The translations under genes were made by a program, and so were the position numbers. A stretch of 64,000 nucleotides of DNA, from contig NZ_QTJP01000001.1 in NCBI RefSeq assembly GCF_003391115.1, positions 1,550,001-1,614,000 of the forward strand, given 5' to 3'. This DNA comes from Sphingomonas crusticola (GTDB lineage: Bacteria > Pseudomonadota > Alphaproteobacteria > Sphingomonadales > Sphingomonadaceae). The notes under the pieces are model-generated. The model did not search any database and was not told the origin of the DNA. It saw nothing but the letters and a program-made list of their open reading frames with translations. Below are positions 32,729 through 43,229 of this stretch, one piece after another (the first letter of the stretch is position 1; each line of letters starts with the position of its first letter).

Positions 32729-33820
32729 ATGGTGGAGGATCACACGCACAGCCATGCCCGCGCGCATCGCATCGCCAAGGCGTCGCTTGGCATCGTGCTG
32801 GTATTGTTCGGCATATGGCTGAGTGCCACCTTCATCCCAGCCTTATTGTGGGCCGTGATCATCGCGATCGCGATCGACCCGCTGTATGCCCGCGCGGAAA
32901 CACGCTGGCCTGGGGGGCGCAAGATCTGGCTGCCCACGCTCGCCACCCTGCTGATCGCGCTGCTTGTCCTCGCCCCGCTCACTATCGGCGTGGTCGAGGC
33001 GGCGCGTGAGGCACGTACCGTCCTCCATTGGCTGGCCGATGCGCGCGCCAATGGCCTGGCCGAGCCCGATTGGGTCCGGCAACTGCCCTTTGCCAACGAG
33101 ATTTCGGGTTGGTGGCAGGACAATCTCGCAACTCCCGAGGGCACGGCGCTGCAATGGGATCGCGTGCGTGGCTCGGTACTCGGCGGCAGCTCGGAGTTAG
33201 TCGGGCGCAACCTCCTCCACCGCAGCGTCGTGTTCGCGTTCACTCTGATCGCCCTGTTCTTCCTGCTGCGCGAGCGTGACGGCTTCGTCGATCAGCTTCA
33301 GACCGCCGGCAAGAGATTGTTCGGCAGCAGCGGAGATCGCCTCGGCGCGCAATTGATCCGCTCGGTGCGGGGCACGATCGACGGACTGGTTCTGGTCGGC
33401 ATTGGCGAGGGCGCAGTGATGGCGGTCTTCTATGTGATCGCCGGCGTGCCTCACCCGCTTTTACTGGGCCTGTTGACCGCCGTGGCAGCGATGATCCCAT
33501 TCGGCGCGGCTGTTCTATTCGGCGTGGCCGCATTGATGCTGTTTGGCCAGGGCGCGGTCGGCTGGGCCATCGCGATCATCATCATCGGCCTGGTCGTGGT
33601 GGGTATTGCCGATCATTTCGTGCGCCCCTTTCTCATTGGGGGCTCGACCCGTCTTCCTTTCCTGTGGGTGCTGATCGGCATCCTCGGCGGTGTCGAGAGC
33701 CTGGGGCTGCTCGGGCTGTTCGTCGGCCCGGCGACGATGGCAATGCTCATCCTGCTGTGGCGCGACTATATCGCCGGCGCGGAAAAGAACCCGACGCGGC
33801 CGTTGCCCGCGGGGGACTAG
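32729..33820 (+). CDS. AI-2E (PerM/TqsA) family transporter
   Basis: Protein of 363 residues with about eight membrane helices. The N-terminal pair (SLGIVLVLFGIWLSATFIPA, then ALLWAVIIAIAIDPLY) and the C-terminal half with VGIGEGAVMAVFYVIAGVPH and GLLTAVAAMIPFGAAVLFG match the AI-2E permease domain. Substrates of this family are uncertain despite the name; some members are sodium/proton or autoinducer exporters. The stop shares a CTAG with the convergent thiD stop. Confidence 0.88.
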   Translation: MVEDHTHSHARAHRIAKASLGIVLVLFGIWLSATFIPALLWAVIIAIAIDPLYARAETRWPGGRKIWLPTLATLLIALLVLAPLTIGVVEAAREARTVLHWLADARANGLAEPDWVRQLPFANEISGWWQDNLATPEGTALQWDRVRGSVLGGSSELVGRNLLHRSVVFAFTLIALFFLLRERDGFVDQLQTAGKRLFGSSGDRLGAQLIRSVRGTIDGLVLVGIGEGAVMAVFYVIAGVPHPLLLGLLTAVAAMIPFGAAVLFGVAALMLFGQGAVGWAIAIIIIGLVVVGIADHFVRPFLIGGSTRLPFLWVLIGILGGVESLGLLGLFVGPATMAMLILLWRDYIAGAEKNPTRPLPAGD

Positions 33821-34640
33821 ACGGGAAAATGGGCGCGGCCGAGGCCATGCCCCATCGGCCCATGGCCGGCCCCTAGCCCCGGGGCGGCCTCGAGCGTGGC
33901 ACGCACATAATTTTGCGCGTCTAATATCGCCTCGGCAATAGGGCGACCTGACGCCAACCCGGTGGCAATGGCACTCGACAGGGTACATCCGGTGCCGTGA
34001 CTATGCCGGGTCTGTATTCGCGGCCGCGGGCCGTAGCCGTAGCTGTTCAATTCGTCGCTGATCACGTGGACGTCGTACACCTCGTCTGTCGGCAGGTGCC
34101 CGCCTTTAGCCAGAATCTGAGTGCCGGTCCGTTTTGCCAGAACCAGCGCCGCTGCCAGTAACTCCTCCACCGTGGCGATCTTGCGACCGGTGAGGATCTC
34201 CAGCTCGGGCACATTCGGCGTGACCAAGGTGGACCGCCGCATGAGCGCTTCGAATGCCGCGATCGTCTCGTCATCGGCCAGAACCGCACCCGACGTCGCC
34301 ACCATGACAGGGTCGAACACGACTTGCATCGGCGGCGCCGATTCATGGCACGGGCGCTGCGGATCGAGCCGCTCGGCGAGGGCCCATGCCGTCCTGGCGC
34401 TCCCGATCATGCCGATCTTGACCGCATCGACGCCGATGTCGCCCACCACCGCATCGATCTGGGCGAGCACCATATCGGTCGGAACTGGCATCACCTTCGT
34501 CACGCCCAGCGTATTCTGGGCGGTGATCGCCGTGATCGCGGTCATGGCATGGCCACCGAGCATCGTGATCGTCTTGATGTCGGCCTGGATGCCCGCTCCA
34601 CCCCCGGAATCGGATCCGGCAATGGCCAGGACTCGCGGGA

Positions 34641-34644
<4 letters not shown>
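33817..34644 (-). CDS. thiD: Hydroxymethylpyrimidine kinase / phosphomethylpyrimidine kinase
   Basis: Protein of 275 residues of the ribokinase fold. The start [20 protein letters not shown] is the ThiD signature. [20 protein letters not shown] and [20 protein letters not shown] follow, and the anion hole and catalytic Asp lie in [19 protein letters not shown]. It phosphorylates HMP and HMP-P in thiamine synthesis. Its start overlaps the glmM stop (34641-34644), so they are translationally coupled although the pathways differ. No TPP riboswitch is seen. Confidence 0.94.
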
Positions 34645-35978
<1,334 letters not shown>

Positions 35979-36055
35979 AAGCCAGGGATCCGATGGTTTG
36001 CGAGGCTCCTACAGCGGATCGGGCGCCGGTGGCAAAGCCGTCTGCGGTCGATTTA

Positions 36056-37462
36056 TCAGCGCCCTCCCACGATCACCTCGTACAGCCGCCCGGCCATTGC
36101 CGCCGCCTGTTTCTCCGGGACGTTGGTGAACCCGACGAGCATGGTATCGGCCATTGCGGGTTGCCCGGTCAGTTGCGCCATCGGGAGTGCCCCCAAAAAC
36201 CGCCCCTCGCCCCACGGAACGGCTGCCAACCGGCCCAGGCCTTCCTTGACCGGCAGCAGCAGATTGAGGCCGCCCGCGCCGGACATTAATTCGCTAGGCA
36301 CCGCGAAGCGTGCGGCCAACGCCTCCACCAGCGCTGCGCGGCGGGACCGGTAGGCGTTGCGCATCCGTTTGATGTGGCGGCCGAAATGGCCCTGCGCCAG
36401 GAATTCGGCGACGACCGCTTGGTCGAGCATCGGGCGTCCTCCCTCCATATAGCGGGCGGCATTGCGGAAGCGGGCGAGCAAAGCCGGCGGCACGACCAGA
36501 TAGCCGAGCCGCATGCCGGGGAACAAAGTCTTGCTGAACGTCCCTGCGTAGAGCACGCGGCCGTTGCAATCGAGGCTCTTGAGTGCCGGCAGCGGCCGCC
36601 CCTGATAACGAAACTCGCCGTCGAAATCGTCTTCCAACACCATGGCACCCGCCGTGTCGGCCCATTCCAGCAATTGCATCCGGCGGGCGAGCGACAGCGT
36701 CGCTCCCATGGGGAATTGATGCGCGGGGGCAACGACGCAAAGCAGGGCGTCCGAAGCGGCGGCGATTCCCGCGGCAACGTCGACGCCATCACCATCGACC
36801 GGCAGCGGGATCGGCCGGGCGCCGGCATGCTTCAAAGCGCTAACAATACGGGGGTAGCCCGGATCCTCGACCCACACACTGCCGCCACCAATGCCGAGTT
36901 CGTGCGCGACCAGCCCAAGCGTGCCCTGGAACCCCCCGGTGATGATGATTTCATCCGGGGTGCAGCGTATTCCGCGCGCGACGGCGAGGTAGGCCGCAAC
37001 CGCCTCGCGCAGCTGCGGGCTGCCCTGGGCATCCGGATAGGCCATGCTCGCCGGACTCAGCGATTGGGCATGGCGGCGCACCAGTTGCGACCAAGCCTTG
37101 CGTGGGAACAGATCGAAGGATGGGACGCCGGGCGTCAGCGGCAAGAATGTCAGCGGGAGCGAAGGCGCCCGGTCGCTGCCGCCGCGGGCGGCCCGATGGG
37201 GTATAGGCTGGGAGGCGGGCTGGCCAATGTCAGGTGCGACCCGCGTGCCGGCACGGCCCGCAGTCTCGATATAACCCTCACCGGCCAGGATGGCATAGGC
37301 CATGTCCACGGTGCCGCGCGCGACTCCCATCTCCTGCGCCATCACCCTTGCCGAGGGGAGGCGAGCCCCGGGCGCCAATTGCCCATCGACGATCGAGCCG
37401 CGCACGCGATCGTAGATCTGGCGGTAGAGCGGACCGCACGGGGGAGGGGCCATGATGTTCAT
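36056..37462 (-). CDS. MocR/PdxR-type regulator (GntR winged helix fused to aminotransferase)
   Basis: Protein of 468 residues. A GntR winged helix occupies about 10-80 (LYRQIYDRVRGSIVDGQLAP, LPSARVMAQEMGVARGTVDM). A fold-type I aminotransferase domain follows, with GGFQGTLGLVAHELGIGGGS and the PLP Lys in LYAGTFSKTLFPGMRLGYL. Such proteins sense PLP or an amino-acid-PLP adduct and control vitamin B6, GABA or taurine genes. Its target is not evident; the divergent side has no gene nearby and the operon at 37562-42058 lies just upstream on the same strand. Confidence 0.93.
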   Translation of the reverse strand: MNIMAPPPCGPLYRQIYDRVRGSIVDGQLAPGARLPSARVMAQEMGVARGTVDMAYAILAGEGYIETAGRAGTRVAPDIGQPASQPIPHRAARGGSDRAPSLPLTFLPLTPGVPSFDLFPRKAWSQLVRRHAQSLSPASMAYPDAQGSPQLREAVAAYLAVARGIRCTPDEIIITGGFQGTLGLVAHELGIGGGSVWVEDPGYPRIVSALKHAGARPIPLPVDGDGVDVAAGIAAASDALLCVVAPAHQFPMGATLSLARRMQLLEWADTAGAMVLEDDFDGEFRYQGRPLPALKSLDCNGRVLYAGTFSKTLFPGMRLGYLVVPPALLARFRNAARYMEGGRPMLDQAVVAEFLAQGHFGRHIKRMRNAYRSRRAALVEALAARFAVPSELMSGAGGLNLLLPVKEGLGRLAAVPWGEGRFLGALPMAQLTGQPAMADTMLVGFTNVPEKQAAAMAGRLYEVIVGGR

Positions 37463-37561
37463 GGCCTAGTCGTTTACGCTCTTCCGGCAGCAAACGCTTA
37501 GCCAAAAAACAAAGATACCATCCCCCGAATCGTGTTCGGCGATCCTCGGCAGGCCGGCCAG

Positions 37562-38851
37562 TTATCGCTCATATGCTTTAGGAAGCGCGCCTTCCTGCGG
37601 GGTCAGGTAGCGATCGCGCAGGCGCGTTTGGCGGCTGGTCAGCGGCTGGGCGACACCATCGATCCACACCGCAACCGGTGCCGACGCCAATTCCAGCGGA
37701 TCGCCATCCCATATCACAACGTCGGCGCGGCGGCCGGGCCGAAGCGAGCCAATTTCGCCATCCATGCCGATTACCGCTGCCGGTCCAGAGGTCACGGTGG
37801 CGAAAGCTGCGCCCCAATCGAGGCCGCTCATGCCCGGCACGCGCGCAATGCCGACGAGGTTGCCGGCATATTGGCGCAGGTTGCGCTGACCGCCCTCGGT
37901 GGAGACGTCGATCGTCGAGATGGCGACGGCGACGCCAGCCTTTTCAAGCCGGCCGACATTGGACTCGGTCGCGGCGGTCCGTTCGAACGCGCCGGGCAGA
38001 TCGCCGAGCGCGGCTGCAATAACCGGCACGTGGGCGGCGGCGATCTTCGGCGCCACCAGCCAGCCTTCGCTTGCGCCAAGCAGCACCAGCTTGAGCGACG
38101 GATAGGCCAGCTTGAGCGACAACACCTGCAGGATGTCGCTCGCGCGCTCGACATGGACGACGAGCGGCATGCGCCCGTCGATCACCGGCACCAATGCCGC
38201 GGCATCGGTGCGCGTGATCAACGAATCCTTGCTGCGCCCCCAATCACCGCCGCGGGCGACTTCCCTGGCCTGGGCCAAAGCATCGTGGAGCATGACATAG
38301 GCTGCTGGCCGGCTGCCGACCTTGCCGGCACCATCCTCGCCCAGTTCTGCATATTGGAAGGCGCGGGCCTTCGTGACCGGCATGTCGTCGGCGCCGAGGT
38401 CGATCACCGCACCCTGGCCAGCAAAGATCGAATTGCCTGCCTCCGGCGAAACCAGCGCTCGGGTCACGCCCCAGGCGCGGTCGACCGCGATCGACTGATT
38501 GGTCGGATTGATCGCCGCGGACACGTCGATCGCGGCATTGAAAACCGATTTGCCGGCAGCGCCGTCATAGGTTTCATCGATACCTTCGCCGTCGACGATG
38601 CCCTCGCTTGTGAAACCCGCGACGATACCCGCCGCAACCCACTTGCCGCTCGCATCGATCACGGGCGCGCCGGCAGGCACCGCCACATTGGCGCCGGCCG
38701 CGACGACCCGCCCGTCACGGACCACTACCGTGCCGTTGGGGATAGGCTGCGAACCGTCACCGACCGCCACCGTGCCGCCGGTGATGGCGAAGGTGTCGGC
38801 GAAGACCGGGTTGGCAATAAGCGCCGTCGCGCAGAGCAGGAGGCGCTTCAC
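37562..38851 (-). CDS. Exported amidohydrolase-fold protein lacking the HxH metal motif
   Basis: Protein of 429 residues with a signal peptide (LLLCATALIANPVFA). Frame and blocks match the amidohydrolase fold (GTVAVGDGSQPIPNGTVVVR, VVRDGRVVAAGANVAVPAGA, and a closing SLRPGRRADVVIWDGDPLEL). Where family members have the metal-binding D-x-H-x-H after P-G-x-I, it reads WVAAGIVAGFTSEG with no His. It is probably not a metal-dependent hydrolase, or uses other ligands. The start overlaps the stop of the active-looking paralogue (ATGA), so the two may form a heteromer. Confidence 0.85.
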   Translation of the reverse strand: MKRLLLCATALIANPVFADTFAITGGTVAVGDGSQPIPNGTVVVRDGRVVAAGANVAVPAGAPVIDASGKWVAAGIVAGFTSEGIVDGEGIDETYDGAAGKSVFNAAIDVSAAINPTNQSIAVDRAWGVTRALVSPEAGNSIFAGQGAVIDLGADDMPVTKARAFQYAELGEDGAGKVGSRPAAYVMLHDALAQAREVARGGDWGRSKDSLITRTDAAALVPVIDGRMPLVVHVERASDILQVLSLKLAYPSLKLVLLGASEGWLVAPKIAAAHVPVIAAALGDLPGAFERTAATESNVGRLEKAGVAVAISTIDVSTEGGQRNLRQYAGNLVGIARVPGMSGLDWGAAFATVTSGPAAVIGMDGEIGSLRPGRRADVVIWDGDPLELASAPVAVWIDGVAQPLTSRQTRLRDRYLTPQEGALPKAYER

Positions 38852-40269
38852 TTCACGTCTCCTTCACCAGGCTGGCCGAGTTCGAAGTCGGATACCGGCC
38901 TGCGTTTGGGATCGTGCGCATCATAAAGCAGCGCCCCATCAATCCAGACCTTGTCAGGCCGTGTGTATACGCTGAGCGGATTGCCGTTCCACAGCACCAC
39001 ATCCGCCATTTTGCCGGGCTTCAAGCTCCCGGTGCGGTCGGAGATGCCGAGCGCCTTGGCCGGGTTGAAGCTCAGCCATTCCCATGCGATCTCGTCCGGA
39101 ATGACGATCCCAGCGCGGCGGCCGGCAGCTTGTGCCTTGGCGACTTCCTGGTTGAGGCGCTGAATGCCATTTTCGTCGTCCGAGTGGATCATCGCGCAGG
39201 TGCCGGTCTTCTGCAGGATGGCGAGGTTTTCGGGAATGCCGTCATAGGCTTCCATCTTGAAGCCGTACCAATCCGCCCACACCACGCCGCACACGTCGTT
39301 CGCCTTGAGCAGGTCGGCGACTTTATAAGCCTCAACCGCATGGTGGAAGGCGGTCACGTGATAGCCGAACTCCTTGGCCATATCGATGACGTTGGCCATT
39401 TCATCGGCACGATAGCAGTGGTTGTGTACCAGGATCTTGCCATCGATTACGCCGGCAAGCGTGTCCATGCCGAGGTCGCGGCCGGGCGGATCGCCGCCAT
39501 CCTTCTCATATTTGTCCCAGCGGCGCTTATATTCCACCGCCTGCTGCCAGGTCGCTCGATCGACCGCGATATTGCCCATGCGAGTGGAAGGCGCGCGACC
39601 CTTGCCGCCATAGACGCGCTTGGGATTCTCACCGCACGCCATCTTGAAGCCATAGGGAGCGCCGGGGAACTTCATGCCCTGAGTGGTGCGGGCATAGACA
39701 TTCTTGAGCACGACGGAGCGGCCGCCCATCAGATTGCCCGATCCCGGCAATATCTGCAGCGTGGTGACACCACCATTGGCAAGCGCCCGGCTGAATCCCG
39801 GGTCTTGCGGCCAGACGCTATGTTCCGCCCAGACTTCCGGCGTTGTCGGATTGGTCATCTCGTTGCCGTCCGAGAGCGCCTTGACGCTGGGCGAAGCATA
39901 AACACCGAGATGGCTGTGCACGTCGATCACCCCCGGCGTGACCCACTTGCCCGTGCCGTCGATCACGGCCGCACCCGCCGGCGCTGCCACGCTCCTGCCG
40001 AGCGCAGCGATCTTGCCGTCGGCGAACAGGACCGATCCGCCGTCGATCCGCCCGCCCTCGCCATCATAGATGGTGACGTTCGTGATCAGGGTCGGAACGC
40101 CCGGATAGGCGCGATAGGTCGACGGGAACGGGTCGCCCGTCCACGGCTCTGCCACACGGTCCGATTTGGCGGACGCGGTGGACGAGCCGCTGCGTGGCCT
40201 GGCGCCCGGCTGGGTCGCGCAGCCCGCCAACAGGATGGCGGCAGCAAGAACTGCGAGCTTATTGGACAC
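38848..40269 (-). CDS. Exported metal-dependent amidohydrolase
   Basis: Protein of 473 residues with a lipobox-like LLAGCATQPG near residue 17, so probably a periplasmic lipoprotein. The metal motif is VIDVHSHLGVYASPS (H-x-H). Later ligands are plausible in ILVHNHCYRADEM and VTAFHHAVEAYKVADLLKAN, and an acidic site lies in CAMIHSDDENGIQRL. This is the imidazolonepropionase-like branch, often acting on dipeptides or cyclic amides. It lies between the POT transporter gene (11-base overlap) and the His-less paralogue, so a peptide-use operon is likely. Confidence 0.9.
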   Translation of the reverse strand: MSNKLAVLAAAILLAGCATQPGARPRSGSSTASAKSDRVAEPWTGDPFPSTYRAYPGVPTLITNVTIYDGEGGRIDGGSVLFADGKIAALGRSVAAPAGAAVIDGTGKWVTPGVIDVHSHLGVYASPSVKALSDGNEMTNPTTPEVWAEHSVWPQDPGFSRALANGGVTTLQILPGSGNLMGGRSVVLKNVYARTTQGMKFPGAPYGFKMACGENPKRVYGGKGRAPSTRMGNIAVDRATWQQAVEYKRRWDKYEKDGGDPPGRDLGMDTLAGVIDGKILVHNHCYRADEMANVIDMAKEFGYHVTAFHHAVEAYKVADLLKANDVCGVVWADWYGFKMEAYDGIPENLAILQKTGTCAMIHSDDENGIQRLNQEVAKAQAAGRRAGIVIPDEIAWEWLSFNPAKALGISDRTGSLKPGKMADVVLWNGNPLSVYTRPDKVWIDGALLYDAHDPKRRPVSDFELGQPGEGDVK

Positions 40270-42058
40270 CGTGCATCCACTTCTTGATGATCGGAGAGAT
40301 GGCGAGAAGGACGAGACCGATTAAGGCCGACACCCAACCGATCGTCCAGAACACGTTAGTATAGGTGTTGAGGCTGACCTGCAGGTTAGTCACCTGCCCG
40401 CCGACCGTTTCGACGCTCGCCACCTGTGCGACGATGCCGGCGACATATTGCGCGACCGAGATCGACAGGAACCACAGGCCCATCATCATGCCGACAATGC
40501 GCACGATCGACAGCTTGGTGACCATCGATAGACCGACCGGCGAGATGCAGAGTTCCGCGACCGAGTGGATCAGGTAAAGGCCTGCCAGCCACCAGATCGC
40601 GACCTTGAAGGTCGGCCCGGCCATCGATGCGCCCCACACGAGGAACAGGAATCCCGCGCCCACCAGGATCAGCGCCATCGCGAACTTGACCGGCACCGAC
40701 GGCTCGCGGTTACGCCGCGCGAGTGCGTTCCAGATCAGGCTCATGATCGGCGCGCAGATGATGATGAACGCCGCGTTGAAGAATTGGGTCTGGCCAGCGT
40801 TTATTCGCAGGTCATGGCCAAGCAGCGTGACGATGTGCAGGTTTGTGTTGCGGTCGGCGAAGAGCGTCAGCGACGATCCCGCCTGTTCGAACAGCGTCCA
40901 AAACACGACGTTGAATACGATCATCACCATGGCGGCGAGCATCATCTGAAACTCGCGCCGGTCCCCCGCCTTGGCGGACCATATCAAGATGCCGGGCACG
41001 GCAATGATGAAGGTGCCGAACAGCAATTTGCCCATCAGCGAAAGTGACGCGATGTAGCCGAGGAGGCCCGATCCGGGCACCTGCGGCTCTGCATTCATCA
41101 GATTGACGTAGAGGAAGTAGAAGATCGGAACGACACACAGCGCTCCGATATAGATCGGAATGGCGCGGTTCGGCCCCGCCCGTACAGGCGGATCGCCATA
41201 GCCATTGAGCTTGCCGCCATCGAACTGGATCAGGCTCCAGGAGAAAGCCATGCCGATTGCGGCGAGGCCAAAGCCGGCCCACCAGCCGACCGTCTCCGCC
41301 AGCAGCGGACACAGCAGTTGGGAGAAGAAGGAGCCGAGGTTGATGCCCATGTAGAAGATGGTGAACCCGGTATCGCGTCGTCGGTCGCCGACCGCGTAAA
41401 GCTCACCCACCATCGTCGAGATGTTGGGCTTGAAGAAGCCGTTACCGACCGAGATCATGCTGAGCGCTGTGAGCAGGATCATGACATAGAATGGGTTGCG
41501 GTCTCCGCCAGCGACCAGCCCGTCCTTTGGCAAGGACCGCGCCACGGTGGCGCCGTCCATCAGCGCGATCGAGCCGTCGTCATTTCCCTTGATGCGTAAG
41601 AGCTTACCGTGATCGACGAGATATTGCGTCTCGGTGCCCGCGACATTCTCGATCTGGACGTCGTAACGCTGGCCCTCGATCGTCGCGAACGGCTTGGCGG
41701 CGGGGCCGCCGAAGCACAGCACGAAATAGCCGCACGACATTAGGATCGCGCCGAACTTCACCGCGCGTTTGAAACCGAGATATTGATCCGCGAGATAACC
41801 GCCGATCAGCGGCGTCAGGTAAACCAGCGCAGTATAACCGCCATATAGACCGGTCGCTTCACGGTCGCCGAACACGAAATGCTTGGTCAGATAGAGCGTC
41901 AGCAGCGCCCGCATGCCGTAAAAGCCGAAGCGTTCCCACATTTCGGTGGTGAACATTCGCGCGAGCTGGCGGGGGTGGCCAAACCAAGTCTTCTCGTCGG
42001 CAGGGTTGATATGGCTGATATCCGGCTCGGCAGGCGAGGCTTCGGTCGGGGTCTCCAT
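40259..42058 (-). CDS. Proton-dependent oligopeptide transporter (POT/PTR family)
   Basis: Protein of 599 residues with about 14 membrane helices. The ExxER-type motif is TTEMWERFGFYGMRALLTLY (proton coupling). The PTR signatures are GGYTALVYLTPLIGGYLADQ and FTIFYMGINLGSFFSQLLCP. A periplasmic insert of about 80 residues (FATIEGQRYDVQIENVAGTE and on) between early helices is larger than in E. coli DtpA. It is the first gene of an operon with two amidohydrolase genes, so imported di- or tripeptides or their products are the likely substrates. Confidence 0.93.
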   Translation of the reverse strand: METPTEASPAEPDISHINPADEKTWFGHPRQLARMFTTEMWERFGFYGMRALLTLYLTKHFVFGDREATGLYGGYTALVYLTPLIGGYLADQYLGFKRAVKFGAILMSCGYFVLCFGGPAAKPFATIEGQRYDVQIENVAGTETQYLVDHGKLLRIKGNDDGSIALMDGATVARSLPKDGLVAGGDRNPFYVMILLTALSMISVGNGFFKPNISTMVGELYAVGDRRRDTGFTIFYMGINLGSFFSQLLCPLLAETVGWWAGFGLAAIGMAFSWSLIQFDGGKLNGYGDPPVRAGPNRAIPIYIGALCVVPIFYFLYVNLMNAEPQVPGSGLLGYIASLSLMGKLLFGTFIIAVPGILIWSAKAGDRREFQMMLAAMVMIVFNVVFWTLFEQAGSSLTLFADRNTNLHIVTLLGHDLRINAGQTQFFNAAFIIICAPIMSLIWNALARRNREPSVPVKFAMALILVGAGFLFLVWGASMAGPTFKVAIWWLAGLYLIHSVAELCISPVGLSMVTKLSIVRIVGMMMGLWFLSISVAQYVAGIVAQVASVETVGGQVTNLQVSLNTYTNVFWTIGWVSALIGLVLLAISPIIKKWMHGVQ

Positions 42059-42172
42059 GCGGACCTTTCAAATAGACGGGCGCTCGATGCGCGATTGCGG
42101 CGGAGACTAGCTGCGAAATTGCGCGTGGGAAGAAGATTGTTGCGCAGACTGGGCGCTGGTAGCGCAGACGGC

Positions 42173-42760
42173 ATGCCCCAACTGTTCAACGACCTTTCTT
42201 CCCCCGCAGCACTGATGGCAACGCGCCGTTCGGGCAAGCCACGCGACATGGCCGCACCAGGGCCGACGCCTGAGCAGATGACGCGCATCCTCAATGCCGC
42301 TACCCGCGTGCCGGACCATGGCAAGCTTGCTCCCTGGCGCTTCGTGGTGGTGCCAGCCGATCGGCGCGAGGCGCTGGCAGCATTGCTCGAGCGCGCCTAC
42401 CGAGCCGAACGGCCCGACCCCGGCAAGGTCGAACTTGAAGCGGTCCGGCAGTTCGCGATGCAGGCCCCAGCGTTGGTGGTGGCCTTGTCGGCCCCGGCCC
42501 ACGCCAGTCATATTCCGATCTGGGAACAGGAATTGTCGGCGGGCGCTGCCTGCATGAACCTGCTGGTCGCGACGCATGCCGAAGGGCTGGTCGGCGGCTG
42601 GCTGACCGGATGGGCCGCCTATTCCGACATTGTCCGCGATGCCTTTGGCGTGCCCGGCGAGCGGATCGCGGGCTTTATCTTCATCGGTACGCCGACCCGC
42701 GAACTCGACGAACGGCCGCGCCCCGACCGGGAGAAGGTCATCTCGGAATGGCAGCCCTAA
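42173..42760 (+). CDS. Nitroreductase-family FMN enzyme
   Basis: Protein of 195 residues from the ATG at 42173 (MPQLFNDLSSPAALMATRRS). FMN contacts are suggested by the Arg-x-Ser/Gly start (ATRRSGKP), the ATRVPDHGKLAPWRFVVVPA segment and the late GGWLTGWAAYSD and GFIFIGTPT stretches, close to the compact YdjA-type enzymes. It reduces an unknown substrate with NAD(P)H. The stop is seven bases before the palindrome at 42767-42782. Confidence 0.88.
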   Translation: MPQLFNDLSSPAALMATRRSGKPRDMAAPGPTPEQMTRILNAATRVPDHGKLAPWRFVVVPADRREALAALLERAYRAERPDPGKVELEAVRQFAMQAPALVVALSAPAHASHIPIWEQELSAGAACMNLLVATHAEGLVGGWLTGWAAYSDIVRDAFGVPGERIAGFIFIGTPTRELDERPRPDREKVISEWQP

Positions 42761-42766
42761 AGCCCC

Positions 42767-42782
42767 TGTCCATTCCCGGACA
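42767..42782. promoter_or_regulatory. TGTCC-N6-GGACA palindrome (third copy)
   Basis: TGTCCATTCCCGGACA differs at one base from the site at 61524-61539. With one flanking pair it reads CTGTCC...GGACAG. It lies 60 bases before the small GntR gene. Identical arms and length at sites 19 kb apart suggest one regulator, possibly the response regulator encoded at 62087-63490. Confidence 0.55.
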
Positions 42783-42818
42783 GAAATACGGCAGCGATCC
42801 TTGCTTATCCCTGCCGCA

Positions 42819-42832
42819 CTGTGTTACCACAG
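42819..42832. promoter_or_regulatory. Inverted repeat just before the GntR gene
   Basis: CTGTG-TTAC-CACAG, perfect 5-bp arms with a 4-base centre, ending nine bases before the ATG at 42842. GntR proteins often bind such short palindromes at their own promoter, so an autoregulatory operator is plausible. Confidence 0.4.
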
Positions 42833-42841
42833 CATAACGCA

Positions 42842-43189
42842 ATGGCCACATCCGATCGCCCTGTATATCTTCGCCTCCGTGACGAAATCGTTGCGATGAT
42901 CCTCGACGGGCGAATCCGCGAGGGCGACGCGCTGCCATCGGTCCGTGCCTTTGCCGCCGATCAGGGCGCCAACCCGCTGACCGTCGCCAAGGCCTATCAG
43001 TCCTTCCAGGAAGATGGCCTCGTCACCGTCCGCCGCGGTGTCGGTATGTTTGTTGATCAGGGTGCCACCCAGCGGCTGCGCGCCGCGGCGCGCTCCCAAT
43101 TCCTCGACGAGGAATGGCCGGAGATCGTATCGCGTATCCGCCGGCTGGATATAGACCCTGCCGAATTGATCGACCGCGTCACCGCCTGA
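42842..43189 (+). CDS. Small GntR-family regulator (YtrA type)
   Basis: Protein of about 115 residues from the ATG at 42842; a GTG at 42821 would add seven residues but lies in the inverted repeat. The winged helix shows RPVYLRLRDEIVAMILDGRI, LPSVRAFAADQGANPLTVAK and YQSFQEDGLVTVRRGVGMFV. A short helical tail replaces the usual effector domain, which defines the YtrA subfamily. These regulators usually control ABC exporters. Two palindromes lie in its promoter region, one shared with the ABC export operon at 56.8-61.4 kb. Confidence 0.92.
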   Translation: MATSDRPVYLRLRDEIVAMILDGRIREGDALPSVRAFAADQGANPLTVAKAYQSFQEDGLVTVRRGVGMFVDQGATQRLRAAARSQFLDEEWPEIVSRIRRLDIDPAELIDRVTA

Positions 43190-43229
43190 TTTGGGCGATA
43201 GCCGCAGCTTTGCTAGGCGCGGCGGGGTG

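Noticed and set aside
42786-42806. A sigma54 promoter for the GntR gene (GGCAG...TTGC)
   Set aside because: The GG-to-GC distance is one base longer than sigma54 tolerates, so it is mentioned only as a near miss.
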